Assembly (NCBI RefSeq): GCF_014931275.1 | Contig: NZ_CP063110.1 | Location: 186,001 to 250,000, forward strand | DNA from: Haemophilus parainfluenzae | Lineage (GTDB): Bacteria > Pseudomonadota > Gammaproteobacteria > Enterobacterales > Pasteurellaceae | DNA: 64,000 bases | Direction: 5' to 3' | Part shown: positions 55,829-64,000 of the stretch, piece after piece | Layout of the letters: the number at the start of each line of letters is the position of its first letter | Numbering within the stretch: position 1 is the first letter of the stretch | The notes under the pieces: model-generated | The model's database searches: none | What the model saw: the letters and a program-made list of their open reading frames with translations, nothing else | Told to the model about the DNA's origin: nothing | Translations under genes and position numbers: made by a program

Positions 55829-57679
55829 ATGAAAAACGACATTGATATTAATAAATTGCGCAATATCGCAATTATCGCTCACGTTGACCATGGTAAAACC
55901 ACCCTCGTTGACAAACTTCTTCAACAATCCGGTACATTTGAATCAACTCGTGGTGATGTTGATGAACGCGTAATGGACTCAAACGATCTTGAAAAAGAAC
56001 GTGGCATTACCATTCTTGCAAAAAATACCGCAATTAACTGGAATGGCTATCGCATTAACATCGTAGATACTCCAGGACATGCCGACTTCGGTGGTGAAGT
56101 AGAACGTGTACTTTCTATGGTGGATTCTGTACTTTTAGTCGTGGATGCCTTTGATGGCCCAATGCCACAAACACGTTTCGTAACCCAAAAAGCCTTTGCT
56201 CACGGTTTAAAACCAATCGTAGTTATCAACAAAGTTGACCGTCCAGGCGCGCGTCCTGATTGGGTTGTGGATCAAGTATTCGATTTATTCGTTAACCTTG
56301 GTGCAACCGATGAGCAATTAGACTTCCCAATTATCTATGCTTCAGCATTAAATGGTGTCGCTGGGCTTGAACACGAAGAATTAGCGGAAGACATGACGCC
56401 GTTATTTGAAGCGATCGTTCAACACGTTGAGCCACCAAAAGTGGAACTTGATGCGCCATTCCAAATGCAAATTTCCCAATTAGACTATAACAGCTATGTG
56501 GGTGTTATCGGTATCGGTCGTATCAAACGTGGTGCAATCAAACCAAACCAACCTGTAACGATTATTGATGGTGAAGGCAAAACTCGCCAAGGTCGTGTAG
56601 GTCAAGTATTAGGTCATCTTGGTTTACAGCGTTATGAAGAAGATGTTGCTTACGCAGGCGATATTATTGCGATTACCGGTTTAGGTGAATTAAATATATC
56701 GGATACTATTTGCGATATCAACGCAGTTGAAGCCTTACCTTCGTTAACCGTTGATGAACCAACTGTAACCATGTTCTTCTGTGTAAATACTTCACCGTTT
56801 GCGGGTCAAGAAGGTAAATATGTGACTTCTCGTCAAATTCTTGAACGTTTAAACAAAGAGTTAGTTCACAACGTAGCATTACGCGTAGAAGAAACACCAA
56901 ACCCTGATGAATTCCGTGTTTCTGGTCGTGGTGAATTACACCTTTCTGTATTAATTGAAAATATGCGTCGTGAAGGTTATGAACTTGCGGTTTCGCGTCC
57001 TAAAGTAATTTATCGTGAAATCAACGGTAAAAAACAAGAGCCTTATGAGCAAGTGACCATCGACGTAGAAGAACAACACCAAGGCTCTGTTATGGAAGCA
57101 TTAGGTATCCGTAAAGGTGAAGTTCGCGATATGATGCCGGATGGCAAAGGTCGTGTACGTTTAGAATACATCATTCCAAGCCGTGGCTTAATCGGTTTCC
57201 GTGGTGAATTCATGACGATGACATCCGGTACAGGTTTACTTTACTCCAGTTTCGATCACTACGATGACATCAAACCAGGTGAAATCGGTCAACGTAAAAA
57301 CGGTGTATTAATTTCTAACGCGACAGGTAAAGCATTAGCTTATGCGCTATTTGGTTTACAAGAGCGTGGTAAATTAATGATCGAAGCTAACGTAGAAGTT
57401 TACGAAGGCCAAATCATCGGTATTCACAGCCGTACAAACGACTTAACCGTAAACTGTTTACAAGGTAAAAAACTCACCAATATGCGTGCATCAGGTAAAG
57501 ATGATGCCATCGTATTAACTACGCCGGTGAAATTCTCCCTTGAGCAAGCTATCGAATTTATCGATGACGACGAATTAGTAGAAGTAACACCTGAATCGAT
57601 CCGTATCCGTAAAAAACTCTTAACGGAAAACGATCGTAAACGTGCAAACCGTACGACAACTAGTACGAGTACACACTAA
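55829..57679 (+). CDS. typA: Translational GTPase TypA/BipA
   Basis: Ribosome-associated GTPase used under stress and at low temperature. The 616 residues show [15 protein letters not shown] (G1, about 17-31), RGITI (G2), DTPGHADFG (G3, about 77-85), NKVD (G4, about 131-134), and a C-terminal domain with [20 protein letters not shown]. Standard length. Separate unit divergent from glnA. Confidence 0.97.
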   Translation: MKNDIDINKLRNIAIIAHVDHGKTTLVDKLLQQSGTFESTRGDVDERVMDSNDLEKERGITILAKNTAINWNGYRINIVDTPGHADFGGEVERVLSMVDSVLLVVDAFDGPMPQTRFVTQKAFAHGLKPIVVINKVDRPGARPDWVVDQVFDLFVNLGATDEQLDFPIIYASALNGVAGLEHEELAEDMTPLFEAIVQHVEPPKVELDAPFQMQISQLDYNSYVGVIGIGRIKRGAIKPNQPVTIIDGEGKTRQGRVGQVLGHLGLQRYEEDVAYAGDIIAITGLGELNISDTICDINAVEALPSLTVDEPTVTMFFCVNTSPFAGQEGKYVTSRQILERLNKELVHNVALRVEETPNPDEFRVSGRGELHLSVLIENMRREGYELAVSRPKVIYREINGKKQEPYEQVTIDVEEQHQGSVMEALGIRKGEVRDMMPDGKGRVRLEYIIPSRGLIGFRGEFMTMTSGTGLLYSSFDHYDDIKPGEIGQRKNGVLISNATGKALAYALFGLQERGKLMIEANVEVYEGQIIGIHSRTNDLTVNCLQGKKLTNMRASGKDDAIVLTTPVKFSLEQAIEFIDDDELVEVTPESIRIRKKLLTENDRKRANRTTTSTSTH

Positions 57680-57687
57680 TTAAAAAC

Positions 57688-57710
57688 GTGCGGAAATTTG
57701 ACCGCACTTT
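57688..57710 (+). terminator. typA terminator built from uptake sequence
   Basis: GTGCGG/CCGCAC stem with an eight-base loop followed by TTTT; the right arm is a full ACCGCACTT uptake sequence. Confidence 0.7.
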
Positions 57711-57719
57711 TAAACAAAC

Positions 57720-57749
57720 AAAAGGCGAACATGATGTTCGCCTTTTTAT
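57720..57749. terminator. Terminator typA/rdgC
   Basis: AAAAGGCGAACAT/ATGTTCGCCTTTT long perfect stem between convergent typA and rdgC. Confidence 0.9.
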
Positions 57750-57762
57750 TTCATGATTAAAA

Positions 57763-58674
57763 CTAGCCTAATCTGACTTTCTCGCCACCGAATTCATCGA
57801 GTAAGTTTTCTGTCAGTTTAGATAAAATGCCCGTCATTAATACAAAATCAGCATCAAAGCGTTGTGCATAATCTTCTTTTAAAATATCCGCATTTTTCTC
57901 ACGCACCGCATCGGCAAATTTTAAACGTTTGAGCGTGCAATCTTCATTAAATACAAAAGTCAGTGTATCTTCCCACTCCAATGCGAGCTTACTCACCACT
58001 TTTTTGCCATCTTGTAGAAGCGCAAGAATCTCTTCATTTTCTAAAGGCTGTTTCTTACAACGGATCACACTGTCTTCTTGGCTTCCACGCAATTCAGCCT
58101 CCTCTAACGCCACCAACCAATGAGGGATTTTTTCCTGCACAATCCAATCCGTTAAAATGGTCGAAGGTTCATTCGCAAAAGCCAACGGAACAACGGGTAA
58201 TGAACCAAGAGATTTACGCAATAATGCTAAGGCATCTTCTGCACGTTTACTGGATGCAGAATCGACATGAACAAGATTATTTTCGGTATCAATCCACACA
58301 GCAGTTTGCTGATTTTTAGTGAATGCACGCGGCAATAAATTCATCACCACATCATCTTTCAACGTTTGTTTTTCCGTTTTTTTCAATTTGCGGTTTTCTT
58401 TTTGCTCAAGGCTTTCAATGCGTTCATCTAATTCACGTTTCACCACATTCGCCGGCAATATTTTCTCTTCTTTTTTCGCGACCAACAAAATGTGTTTACC
58501 GACTGAAAAATGCAATAACTCGCTGCCTCTCAAGGGGCTCGCCCAACCGAATTTACTTTGATCTTGTGAGCCACAGGGATGAAATTCACAATCTGACAAC
58601 TGGCGTTGCAATTCATTAAGATCCCAATCTAAGGGCTTAGTCAGCCTATATGACATTAAATTTTTAAACCACAT
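57763..58674 (-). CDS. rdgC: Recombination-associated protein RdgC
   Basis: DNA-binding ring protein that modulates RecA. 303 residues from MWFKNLMSYRLTKPLDW, the usual family start; an upstream in-frame start would add 19 unlikely residues. Landmarks are CGSQDQSKFGWASPL, RELDERI and the C-terminal DADFVLMTGILSKL. Divergent from proC. Confidence 0.95.
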   Translation of the reverse strand: MWFKNLMSYRLTKPLDWDLNELQRQLSDCEFHPCGSQDQSKFGWASPLRGSELLHFSVGKHILLVAKKEEKILPANVVKRELDERIESLEQKENRKLKKTEKQTLKDDVVMNLLPRAFTKNQQTAVWIDTENNLVHVDSASSKRAEDALALLRKSLGSLPVVPLAFANEPSTILTDWIVQEKIPHWLVALEEAELRGSQEDSVIRCKKQPLENEEILALLQDGKKVVSKLALEWEDTLTFVFNEDCTLKRLKFADAVREKNADILKEDYAQRFDADFVLMTGILSKLTENLLDEFGGEKVRLG

Positions 58675-58739
58675 CGTAACACTTCCTTCATAATAGGGTA
58701 AAATACGCGACATTGTAGCCCATAAACTCACGGGAAAAA

Positions 58740-59558
58740 ATGATGCAACAAAAATTAATTGCCTTCATCGGTGGTGGCAATATGGCGCAAGCCATTGTGT
58801 TAGGCCTATTAAAACAAGGTTATCCAGCCGACAAAATTATCGTTAATGATCCGAATGAAGAGAAACGTGCTTTTTTTGCTCAATATGGCGTCGCGGTTTC
58901 TACGGATAACGAGCAATCCATCACACAATCTCAAGTAGTCTTATTTGCGGTTAAACCGCAAGTCCTCGCTGATGTTTGCAAGCCATTAAGTGCGGTTGAT
59001 TTTTCTGATAAATTAATCATTTCCATTGCTGCGGGTATTTCGACTGCTCGATTAGCCGAACTCATTCCAACAGCAAAATCCATTGTTCGCGTGATGCCAA
59101 ATACGCCCGCATTAGTGGGTGAAGGCATGGCTGGCTTATTTGCGGACAAAAACACACCTGAAACTGACCGCACTTTTGCGGAAGATTTACTTTCAGCTGT
59201 AGGAAAAACCACTTGGGTGACGGATGAAGATCAAATGCATGCGATCACCGCTGCATCAGGCAGTAGCCCTGCTTACTTCTTCCAATTTTTAGAAGCAATG
59301 CAACAAGGCCTAATGGAAATGGGATTAGATGAAAAGCAAGCTCGTGAGTTGGTACAACAAGCTATGTTAGGCTCGGCGAAGCTAGTGAGTGAAAATCCAC
59401 AGACGGCTCTTTCCACTTTACGAGAAAATGTCACCTCAAAAGGCGGTACTACGGCAGCTGCGTTAAATGTATTTAATCAACATCAATTTAACGACATCAT
59501 TAAACAAGCGATGCAAGCCTGCGTGGCACGCTCACAAGAAATGGAAAAATTATTCTAA
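58740..59558 (+). CDS. proC: Pyrroline-5-carboxylate reductase
   Basis: Last step of proline synthesis, NAD(P)H-dependent. The 272 residues have the Rossmann start [42 protein letters not shown] (about 117-133), the dimer-domain [17 protein letters not shown] and [11 protein letters not shown] (about 230-240). It overlaps the next gene by one base (TAATG). Confidence 0.97.
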   Translation: MMQQKLIAFIGGGNMAQAIVLGLLKQGYPADKIIVNDPNEEKRAFFAQYGVAVSTDNEQSITQSQVVLFAVKPQVLADVCKPLSAVDFSDKLIISIAAGISTARLAELIPTAKSIVRVMPNTPALVGEGMAGLFADKNTPETDRTFAEDLLSAVGKTTWVTDEDQMHAITAASGSSPAYFFQFLEAMQQGLMEMGLDEKQARELVQQAMLGSAKLVSENPQTALSTLRENVTSKGGTTAAALNVFNQHQFNDIIKQAMQACVARSQEMEKLF

Positions 59559-60718
59559 TGCAAGTTCGTCCTTTTACCTGGCTCACCCTGAGCTTTTTTG
59601 GTTACTATTGTGCCTACGGTGTGTTTCTTCCCCTTTTCCCTACGTGGTTGAAAACGCAATCTTATAGTGAAGAAAGCATCGGTTTATTGCTGGCCTGTGG
59701 TTATATTTTCCGTTTTAGCGGCAGTATTTTATTTTCTGGCTTGATAAAACGCGTTTCCCTTTTAGTGAATGGCTTACGTTACTTAGCTGTTGCCAGTGCT
59801 GTCACTATGGCGTTAATCGGGCTCATGTCGCATAATTTCTGGTTATTATTTATTGGACTTGCGTTGTATTCCATGGTGAATGCGGCGGGCATGCCGATTG
59901 GTGATAGCCTAGCCAGTACGTGGCAACAACAAATTCATTTAGATTACGGCAAAGTACGCTTGATTGGCTCCTTTGCATTTGTTGTCGGCGTGATGATGTT
60001 TGGGTATTTAGCGGGGATGGTTGGTGAGCAATACATCACATGGATGATTACGGGCATACTTATTTTCTATAGCATTGTGCAATTACTTCATCCCAATCCA
60101 ATGCCACAAGATGAGCCACAAAGTGCGGTTGAAAATTCCGTTGGATTTTTAGGCTTACTCAAAAATAAAACGACACTTCGTTTATTTATTGCTATTGCAC
60201 TGATTCAAGGATCGCATGCCGCTTATTACTCATATAGCACTATCTTCTGGACAAGTCATGGTCACTCTGTTTCCGATGCAGGCTTATTTTGGGGAATCAG
60301 CGTATTAGTAGAAATTGTCGTTTTTTTCTTCTCCACCCGATTATTCAAAAATTGGAGTATTACTGCCCTTTTCTATCTCACAGGCATAGCCGCCATCATA
60401 CGTTGGCTTGCTTTCGGTTATGCTGACACCTTTGTTGAAATCGTTCTATTGCAATGTTTTCACAGCCTCACTTATGTGGCTGGGCATTACGCGACTGTGC
60501 GTTATATCACGACTCAACCACAAACCCATATTGCGAAATTACAAGGTTTATACAATGCTTTAGCGGGATGTGCAGCCATTGCCATTTTCACCGCACTTTC
60601 TGGAGTGCTTTATCCAATTTCGCCAGTTTATGCTTTCAGCTTAATGGCCGCCTTTGCATTCATTGGTTTATTTATCACCCCGCGTGGTGTAAAAGCCTTT
60701 TTACCCCATAGAGTGTAA
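59558..60718 (+). CDS. MFS transporter, HcaT-like
   Basis: 386 residues with twelve predicted helices. The PPP/MFS_1-like subfamily start is seen in [20 protein letters not shown], followed by [27 protein letters not shown] (the loop motif) and [16 protein letters not shown]. coli HcaT takes up 3-phenylpropionate, but that substrate is not established here. The order proC-MFS-xerD is also that of H. influenzae. 2 bp before xerD. Confidence 0.85.
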   Translation: MQVRPFTWLTLSFFGYYCAYGVFLPLFPTWLKTQSYSEESIGLLLACGYIFRFSGSILFSGLIKRVSLLVNGLRYLAVASAVTMALIGLMSHNFWLLFIGLALYSMVNAAGMPIGDSLASTWQQQIHLDYGKVRLIGSFAFVVGVMMFGYLAGMVGEQYITWMITGILIFYSIVQLLHPNPMPQDEPQSAVENSVGFLGLLKNKTTLRLFIAIALIQGSHAAYYSYSTIFWTSHGHSVSDAGLFWGISVLVEIVVFFFSTRLFKNWSITALFYLTGIAAIIRWLAFGYADTFVEIVLLQCFHSLTYVAGHYATVRYITTQPQTHIAKLQGLYNALAGCAAIAIFTALSGVLYPISPVYAFSLMAAFAFIGLFITPRGVKAFLPHRV

Positions 60719-60720
60719 AC

Positions 60721-61614
60721 ATGAATAACCTCACGCTAGTTGATTTGTTCTTGAATGAATATTGGATCGAAAAAGGATTGTCTGAAAACACCGTGCAGTC
60801 TTATCGTCTCGATTTGACCGCACTTTGTGACTGGTTGGATAAACAAAATTTATCCCTCGAAACTCTTGAACCATTAGATCTGCAACAATTTCTAGGCAGC
60901 CGTTTAGAGCAAGGTTACAAAGCTACCAGTACTGCACGAATGTTGAGTGCGATGCGAAAATTGTTTCAATATTTATATCGTGAGAAATATCGTACGGATG
61001 ACCCAAGTGCTGTACTGAGCTCACCTAAATTGCCAAGCCGCTTGCCAAAATATTTAACCGAGCAACAAGTCACGGATTTATTAAATACGCCTGATGTAGA
61101 AATTCCGCTTGAGTTACGCGATAAAGCCATGTTGGAATTACTTTACGCCACAGGATTACGTGTTACGGAATTGGTCACGCTCACTATTGAGAATATGAAC
61201 CTGCAACAAGGTGTCGTGCGGGTGATTGGTAAAGGCAACAAGGAACGTATTGTACCAATGGGAGAAGAAGCGGCATTTTGGGTGCGACAATTTGTGCTTT
61301 ACGGTCGTCCTATTTTGCTTAATGGACAAAGTTCTGATGTGGTCTTTCCAAGTCAACGAGCTCAGCAAATGACTCGCCAAACCTTTTGGCATCGTATAAA
61401 ATATTATGCTGTGTTAGCGGGAATCAATACAGATGCCCTTTCACCGCACGTTCTCCGTCATGCCTTTGCAACACATTTGGTGAATCACGGTGCGGATCTC
61501 CGTGTTGTGCAAATGCTTCTCGGACACAGCGATCTCTCCACCACGCAAATCTATACTCACGTAGCTAAAGAACGCTTGAAACACCTTCACGAAAGATTTC
61601 ATCCGAGAGGATAA
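60721..61614 (+). CDS. xerD: Tyrosine recombinase XerD
   Basis: With XerC it resolves chromosome dimers at dif. The 297 residues contain the catalytic set: Arg in YATGLRVTELV (about 143-153), Lys in GKGNKERIVP (about 169-178), HVLRHAFATHL (His-Arg, about 245-255) and LGHSDLSTTQIYTHV (His and Tyr, about 268-282). The length and MNNLTLVDLFLNEYWIEKG start favour XerD over XerC. Confidence 0.95.
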   Translation: MNNLTLVDLFLNEYWIEKGLSENTVQSYRLDLTALCDWLDKQNLSLETLEPLDLQQFLGSRLEQGYKATSTARMLSAMRKLFQYLYREKYRTDDPSAVLSSPKLPSRLPKYLTEQQVTDLLNTPDVEIPLELRDKAMLELLYATGLRVTELVTLTIENMNLQQGVVRVIGKGNKERIVPMGEEAAFWVRQFVLYGRPILLNGQSSDVVFPSQRAQQMTRQTFWHRIKYYAVLAGINTDALSPHVLRHAFATHLVNHGADLRVVQMLLGHSDLSTTQIYTHVAKERLKHLHERFHPRG

Positions 61615-61618
61615 GATC

Positions 61619-61658
61619 AAAGTGCGGTCAAATTTATCGTTATTTTTGACCGCACTTT
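61619..61658. terminator. xerD / glycerate kinase terminator from inverted uptake sequences
   Basis: AAAGTGCGGTCAAA (61619-61632) and TTTGACCGCACTTT (61645-61658) form a perfect 14-base stem with a 12-base loop between convergent genes. Confidence 0.85.
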
Positions 61659-61670
61659 AGTATGAAAAGC

Positions 61671-62801
61671 TTATTTCAATGACAACAATCTCGCCACATT
61701 TTGAGCTGTTGAGATTAAATTCTGCTCGCCCTGTTTGAGAATTATCGGTAAATCACCCAGATTACGGATAATTGGGAACACTGCATCAATCCCATGTTCA
61801 TACACCACTTCATAATCCTCACGTAAACAACCTACAATCGCGATGACTGGCTTATTAAATTGTTTCGCTGTGCGCGCTACACCGATTGGGGTCTTACCTA
61901 AGATACTTTGTGCATCCATACGGCCTTCACCGGTAATGACTAAATCAGCCTCTTTAACTTGCTCAGCGAGTTTCAAATTATCTAACACGATCTGCACGCC
62001 TGCTTTGAGCTGCACATTGGGTAAAAGCAATAAACCACCGCCCATACCACCTGCCGCCCCCGCGCCTGGTTGTTCTTGAATTTGTTTACCACAATCTCGC
62101 CCAGCGATTTCAGCAAAATGGGCTAATGCAGCATCAAGTTCTTTCACCATCTCAGGCGTCGCGCCTTTTTGTGGGCCAAAAATTGCAGAAGCGCCTCGTT
62201 CACCACAAAGTGGATTATTTACATCACAAGCCACTTCGATTTGTACGTGTTGCAATCGAGGATCTAAATCAGTCATTTGAATTTCAGTAATTTTAGATAA
62301 TTCTGCGCCACCAAAGCCAATGGATTGACCATTTTTATCCAATAAACGTAAGCCTAATGCTTGCAGCATACCCGCGCCACCATCATTTGTGGCACTCCCA
62401 CCAATTCCTAAAATGATATGTTGAACACCAAGGTCAAGGGCTTGCTTAATTAGCTCCCCCGTACCAAAACTGGTGGTTTGACAAGGATTGCGTTTATCCA
62501 TTGGAACAAGATGCAATCCTGATGCTGCTGCCATTTCGATAATCGCCGTTTTACCCTCACCCGATAAACCGAAAAAGCTTTTTACTTGATTGCCTAACGG
62601 TGCAGTGACTTCCGTTTCAATCAGGCGACCTTGAGTGGCATCTACTAAGGATTGCACGGTTCCCTCGCCACCATCTGCCATCGGTAATTTCACATATTCG
62701 GCATTCGGGAAAATTCGTTTAAAGCCTGTTTCAATTGCATTTGCCACTTCGAGCGCGGTTAAACTTTCTTTAAATGAATCAGGTGCGATGACAATTTTCA
62801 T
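61671..62801 (-). CDS. Glycerate kinase (GarK/GlxK type)
   Basis: Phosphorylates glycerate, feeding it to glycolysis. The 376 residues have the family start IVIAPDSFKESLTALEVANA, then PMADGGEGTVQSLV (about 41-54), LGIGGSATNDGGAGML (about 132-147) and VITGEGRMDAQSILGKTPIG (about 287-306). It follows the GntP-type permease by 14 bp, suggesting joint uptake and use of glycerate or a related acid. Confidence 0.93.
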   Translation of the reverse strand: MKIVIAPDSFKESLTALEVANAIETGFKRIFPNAEYVKLPMADGGEGTVQSLVDATQGRLIETEVTAPLGNQVKSFFGLSGEGKTAIIEMAAASGLHLVPMDKRNPCQTTSFGTGELIKQALDLGVQHIILGIGGSATNDGGAGMLQALGLRLLDKNGQSIGFGGAELSKITEIQMTDLDPRLQHVQIEVACDVNNPLCGERGASAIFGPQKGATPEMVKELDAALAHFAEIAGRDCGKQIQEQPGAGAAGGMGGGLLLLPNVQLKAGVQIVLDNLKLAEQVKEADLVITGEGRMDAQSILGKTPIGVARTAKQFNKPVIAIVGCLREDYEVVYEHGIDAVFPIIRNLGDLPIILKQGEQNLISTAQNVARLLSLK

Positions 62802-62815
62802 ATTCTCTCCTTAAA

Positions 62816-64000
62816 CTAATTAAATACACCAAAAATTAAGGTGGAAACAATGGTCATAATCAAACCCACCGCACTTTCATAAGGAATCAATTTTAATCGT
62901 TCTTTCATGTCCATATTCACGCTACCGCCAGTTGCATGGAAGAAAGAACCATGTGGCATATGATCGAAAACTGTCGCCCCCGCATGAATCATTGCGGCAC
63001 CAGCTAGACTACTCACCCCCAACTCTAATAGCGTTGAACTAAACACATTCGAAGCAACCGCTGTACCTGCAGTTGTTGATGCTGTGGCAAGCGACATGAG
63101 CGCACCTGAAATTGGTGCAAGGATATAAGAAGGTAAGCCCGAATGTTTTAAGCCTTCAATAAGCACATCTTTCATACCAGAATTAGCAATAATACCGGCT
63201 AAAGCTCCCGTACCAAGTAGCATAATCGCCACCGGAGCCATTTTCCCTAAACCGCTAATCGCATAGTTATTGGCTTGGCGAAGCTTGCCCATACATAATG
63301 CGCCAATCAGACCACCAAGTGGTAAGGCGATTAAAGGATCAACTTTAATATCAGCTAACGGACGAAGTGCCAGTAAGAAGATGGCAACCAAAGGCGCCAC
63401 AAGTGCGGTCAAAAATGAGGGTAAATGTTGAGTATCAACGGCAACGCTCTCTTGTTCGGATACAAAAGAGCCTTTGTTTTTTAAACGTTTTGCTAAGAAG
63501 TAGGTTAAGACTAATCCAAAGATCCCGGGAATAATCCCCGCTACCATTACCGACGTTAAAGGCAGATGAAAGGTATCTGCTGCCGCAATCGCATTGGGGT
63601 TAGGTGACATCAAGTTTCCTGCTTTACCCCCACCAATCATCGCCAATAAAACGGCTGATTTTGATAAATTGGTGCGACGAGCTAACGCGAGCGCAATCGG
63701 GGAAACCGTAATAACGGCCACATCAATAAACACGCCAACAGCGGTTAAAATTAATGTGGCTAAGGCTAAAGCCAATAACGCTCTTGCTTCACCAAGTTTA
63801 TGTGTAATAGTTTCGGCAATCGTGCTAGCTGCCCCCGATTCAATGAGCACACCTGCTAGTACGCCCGCCGCTAAAATTCGCATAACGGCTGTCGTAATAC
63901 CCTGGGCTCCACCGATCATTAAGTTCACCGTTTCTGATAAATCAGCGCCTCCAACCAGTCCACCTATCAAGGCCCCCGTCAACATGCCATAGACTGGCGA
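62816..64000 (-). CDS. GntP-family sugar-acid permease, 5' end outside the window
   Basis: 395 codons are visible and the frame is open to the window edge (SPVYG before the internal Met at 63985), so the start lies beyond. About eleven hydrophobic segments, with MIGGGKAGNLMSPNPNAIAA (about 119-138 of the visible part) and AGAAMIHAGATVFDHMPHGS near the end, as in the gluconate:H+ symporter family. The linked glycerate kinase suggests glycerate or gluconate-type substrates. Substrate inferred. Confidence 0.88.
   Translation of the reverse strand, partial: SPVYGMLTGALIGGLVGGADLSETVNLMIGGAQGITTAVMRILAAGVLAGVLIESGAASTIAETITHKLGEARALLALALATLILTAVGVFIDVAVITVSPIALALARRTNLSKSAVLLAMIGGGKAGNLMSPNPNAIAAADTFHLPLTSVMVAGIIPGIFGLVLTYFLAKRLKNKGSFVSEQESVAVDTQHLPSFLTALVAPLVAIFLLALRPLADIKVDPLIALPLGGLIGALCMGKLRQANNYAISGLGKMAPVAIMLLGTGALAGIIANSGMKDVLIEGLKHSGLPSYILAPISGALMSLATASTTAGTAVASNVFSSTLLELGVSSLAGAAMIHAGATVFDHMPHGSFFHATGGSVNMDMKERLKLIPYESAVGLIMTIVSTLIFGVFN

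Noticed and set aside
58675..58731. Upstream start for rdgC
   Set aside because: RdgC begins MWFKN across the family; the extra 19 residues would run into the proC promoter region.
1..64000. CRISPR arrays, prophage genes, insertion sequences
   Set aside because: No regularly spaced direct repeats, transposase or phage structural genes were seen; the only repeats are palindromic intergenic units and uptake sequences.

Overview
This 64-kb window is chromosomal DNA from a Pasteurellaceae bacterium, most likely Haemophilus and closest in character to H. parainfluenzae. The evidence is dense Haemophilus-type DNA uptake sequences (AAGTGCGGT and its complement, often as inverted pairs at gene ends), AT-rich coding sequence, and gene neighbourhoods known from H. 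influenzae: secM-secA, aroK-aroB-dam, the yceD-rpmF-plsX-fab cluster, opsX/kdkA, proC-hcaT-xerD and glnA-[glycan locus]-pepB.

Layout. 1-9.8 kb: lptE-holA, an Lpt6-like phosphoethanolamine transferase, mutT, secA with its upstream arrest-peptide gene secM, a DciA-like protein, dam, aroB and aroK. 10-19 kb: a DcuB with an unusual extra domain, then the fatty-acid/phospholipid cluster (acpP, fabG, fabD, fabH, plsX, rpmF, yceD) and an ABC exporter. 19-23 kb: an AraC-type regulator divergent from an AhpD-like protein, the LPS inner-core genes opsX and kdkA around a perfect CRP-type site, and tRNA-Ile2(CAU). 23-30.3 kb: glyS and glyQ, normally close together, separated by an accessory stretch (OsmC-like, paired palindromic repeat, DUF559 pseudogene, histidine acid phosphatase, small membrane protein, lipoprotein, glutaredoxin-like protein, nitrobindin-like protein). 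30.5-35.4 kb: a TonB-dependent receptor plus binding protein, permease and ATPase (btuB-F-C-D type), split by a second paired palindromic repeat. 35.4-37.2 kb: ndk and pepB.

37.2-54 kb is a complete O-antigen/high-molecular-weight LPS locus between pepB and glnA, the site of the hmg locus in H. influenzae. It reads on the minus strand: wzz, neuD, neuB, neuA (fused to an SGNH hydrolase), neuC, a hexapeptide acetyltransferase, wzx, a GT52 sialyltransferase, an EpsG-type polymerase, two GT2 glycosyltransferases, an aminotransferase, an initiating sugar-phosphate transferase, a membrane 4,6-dehydratase, an O-antigen ligase and rffG. It encodes de novo sialic acid synthesis, a possible amino-dideoxy sugar, and Wzx/Wzy-type assembly. 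Five successive genes in its middle (43.2-47.0 kb, the most AT-rich part) carry single-base frame breaks, nearly all in A/T homopolymers: the polymerase has four, the sialyltransferase one, and each GT2 gene one at its 3' end. This is either decay of the assembly machinery or a local sequence-quality problem.

54-64 kb: glnA, typA, rdgC, proC, an HcaT-type MFS transporter, xerD, a glycerate kinase, and a GntP-family permease cut by the window edge. No CRISPR array, prophage, transposase or restriction system was seen. The least ordinary content is the glycan locus, the divergent SecM arrest motif, the DcuB insertion and the palindromic repeat family.
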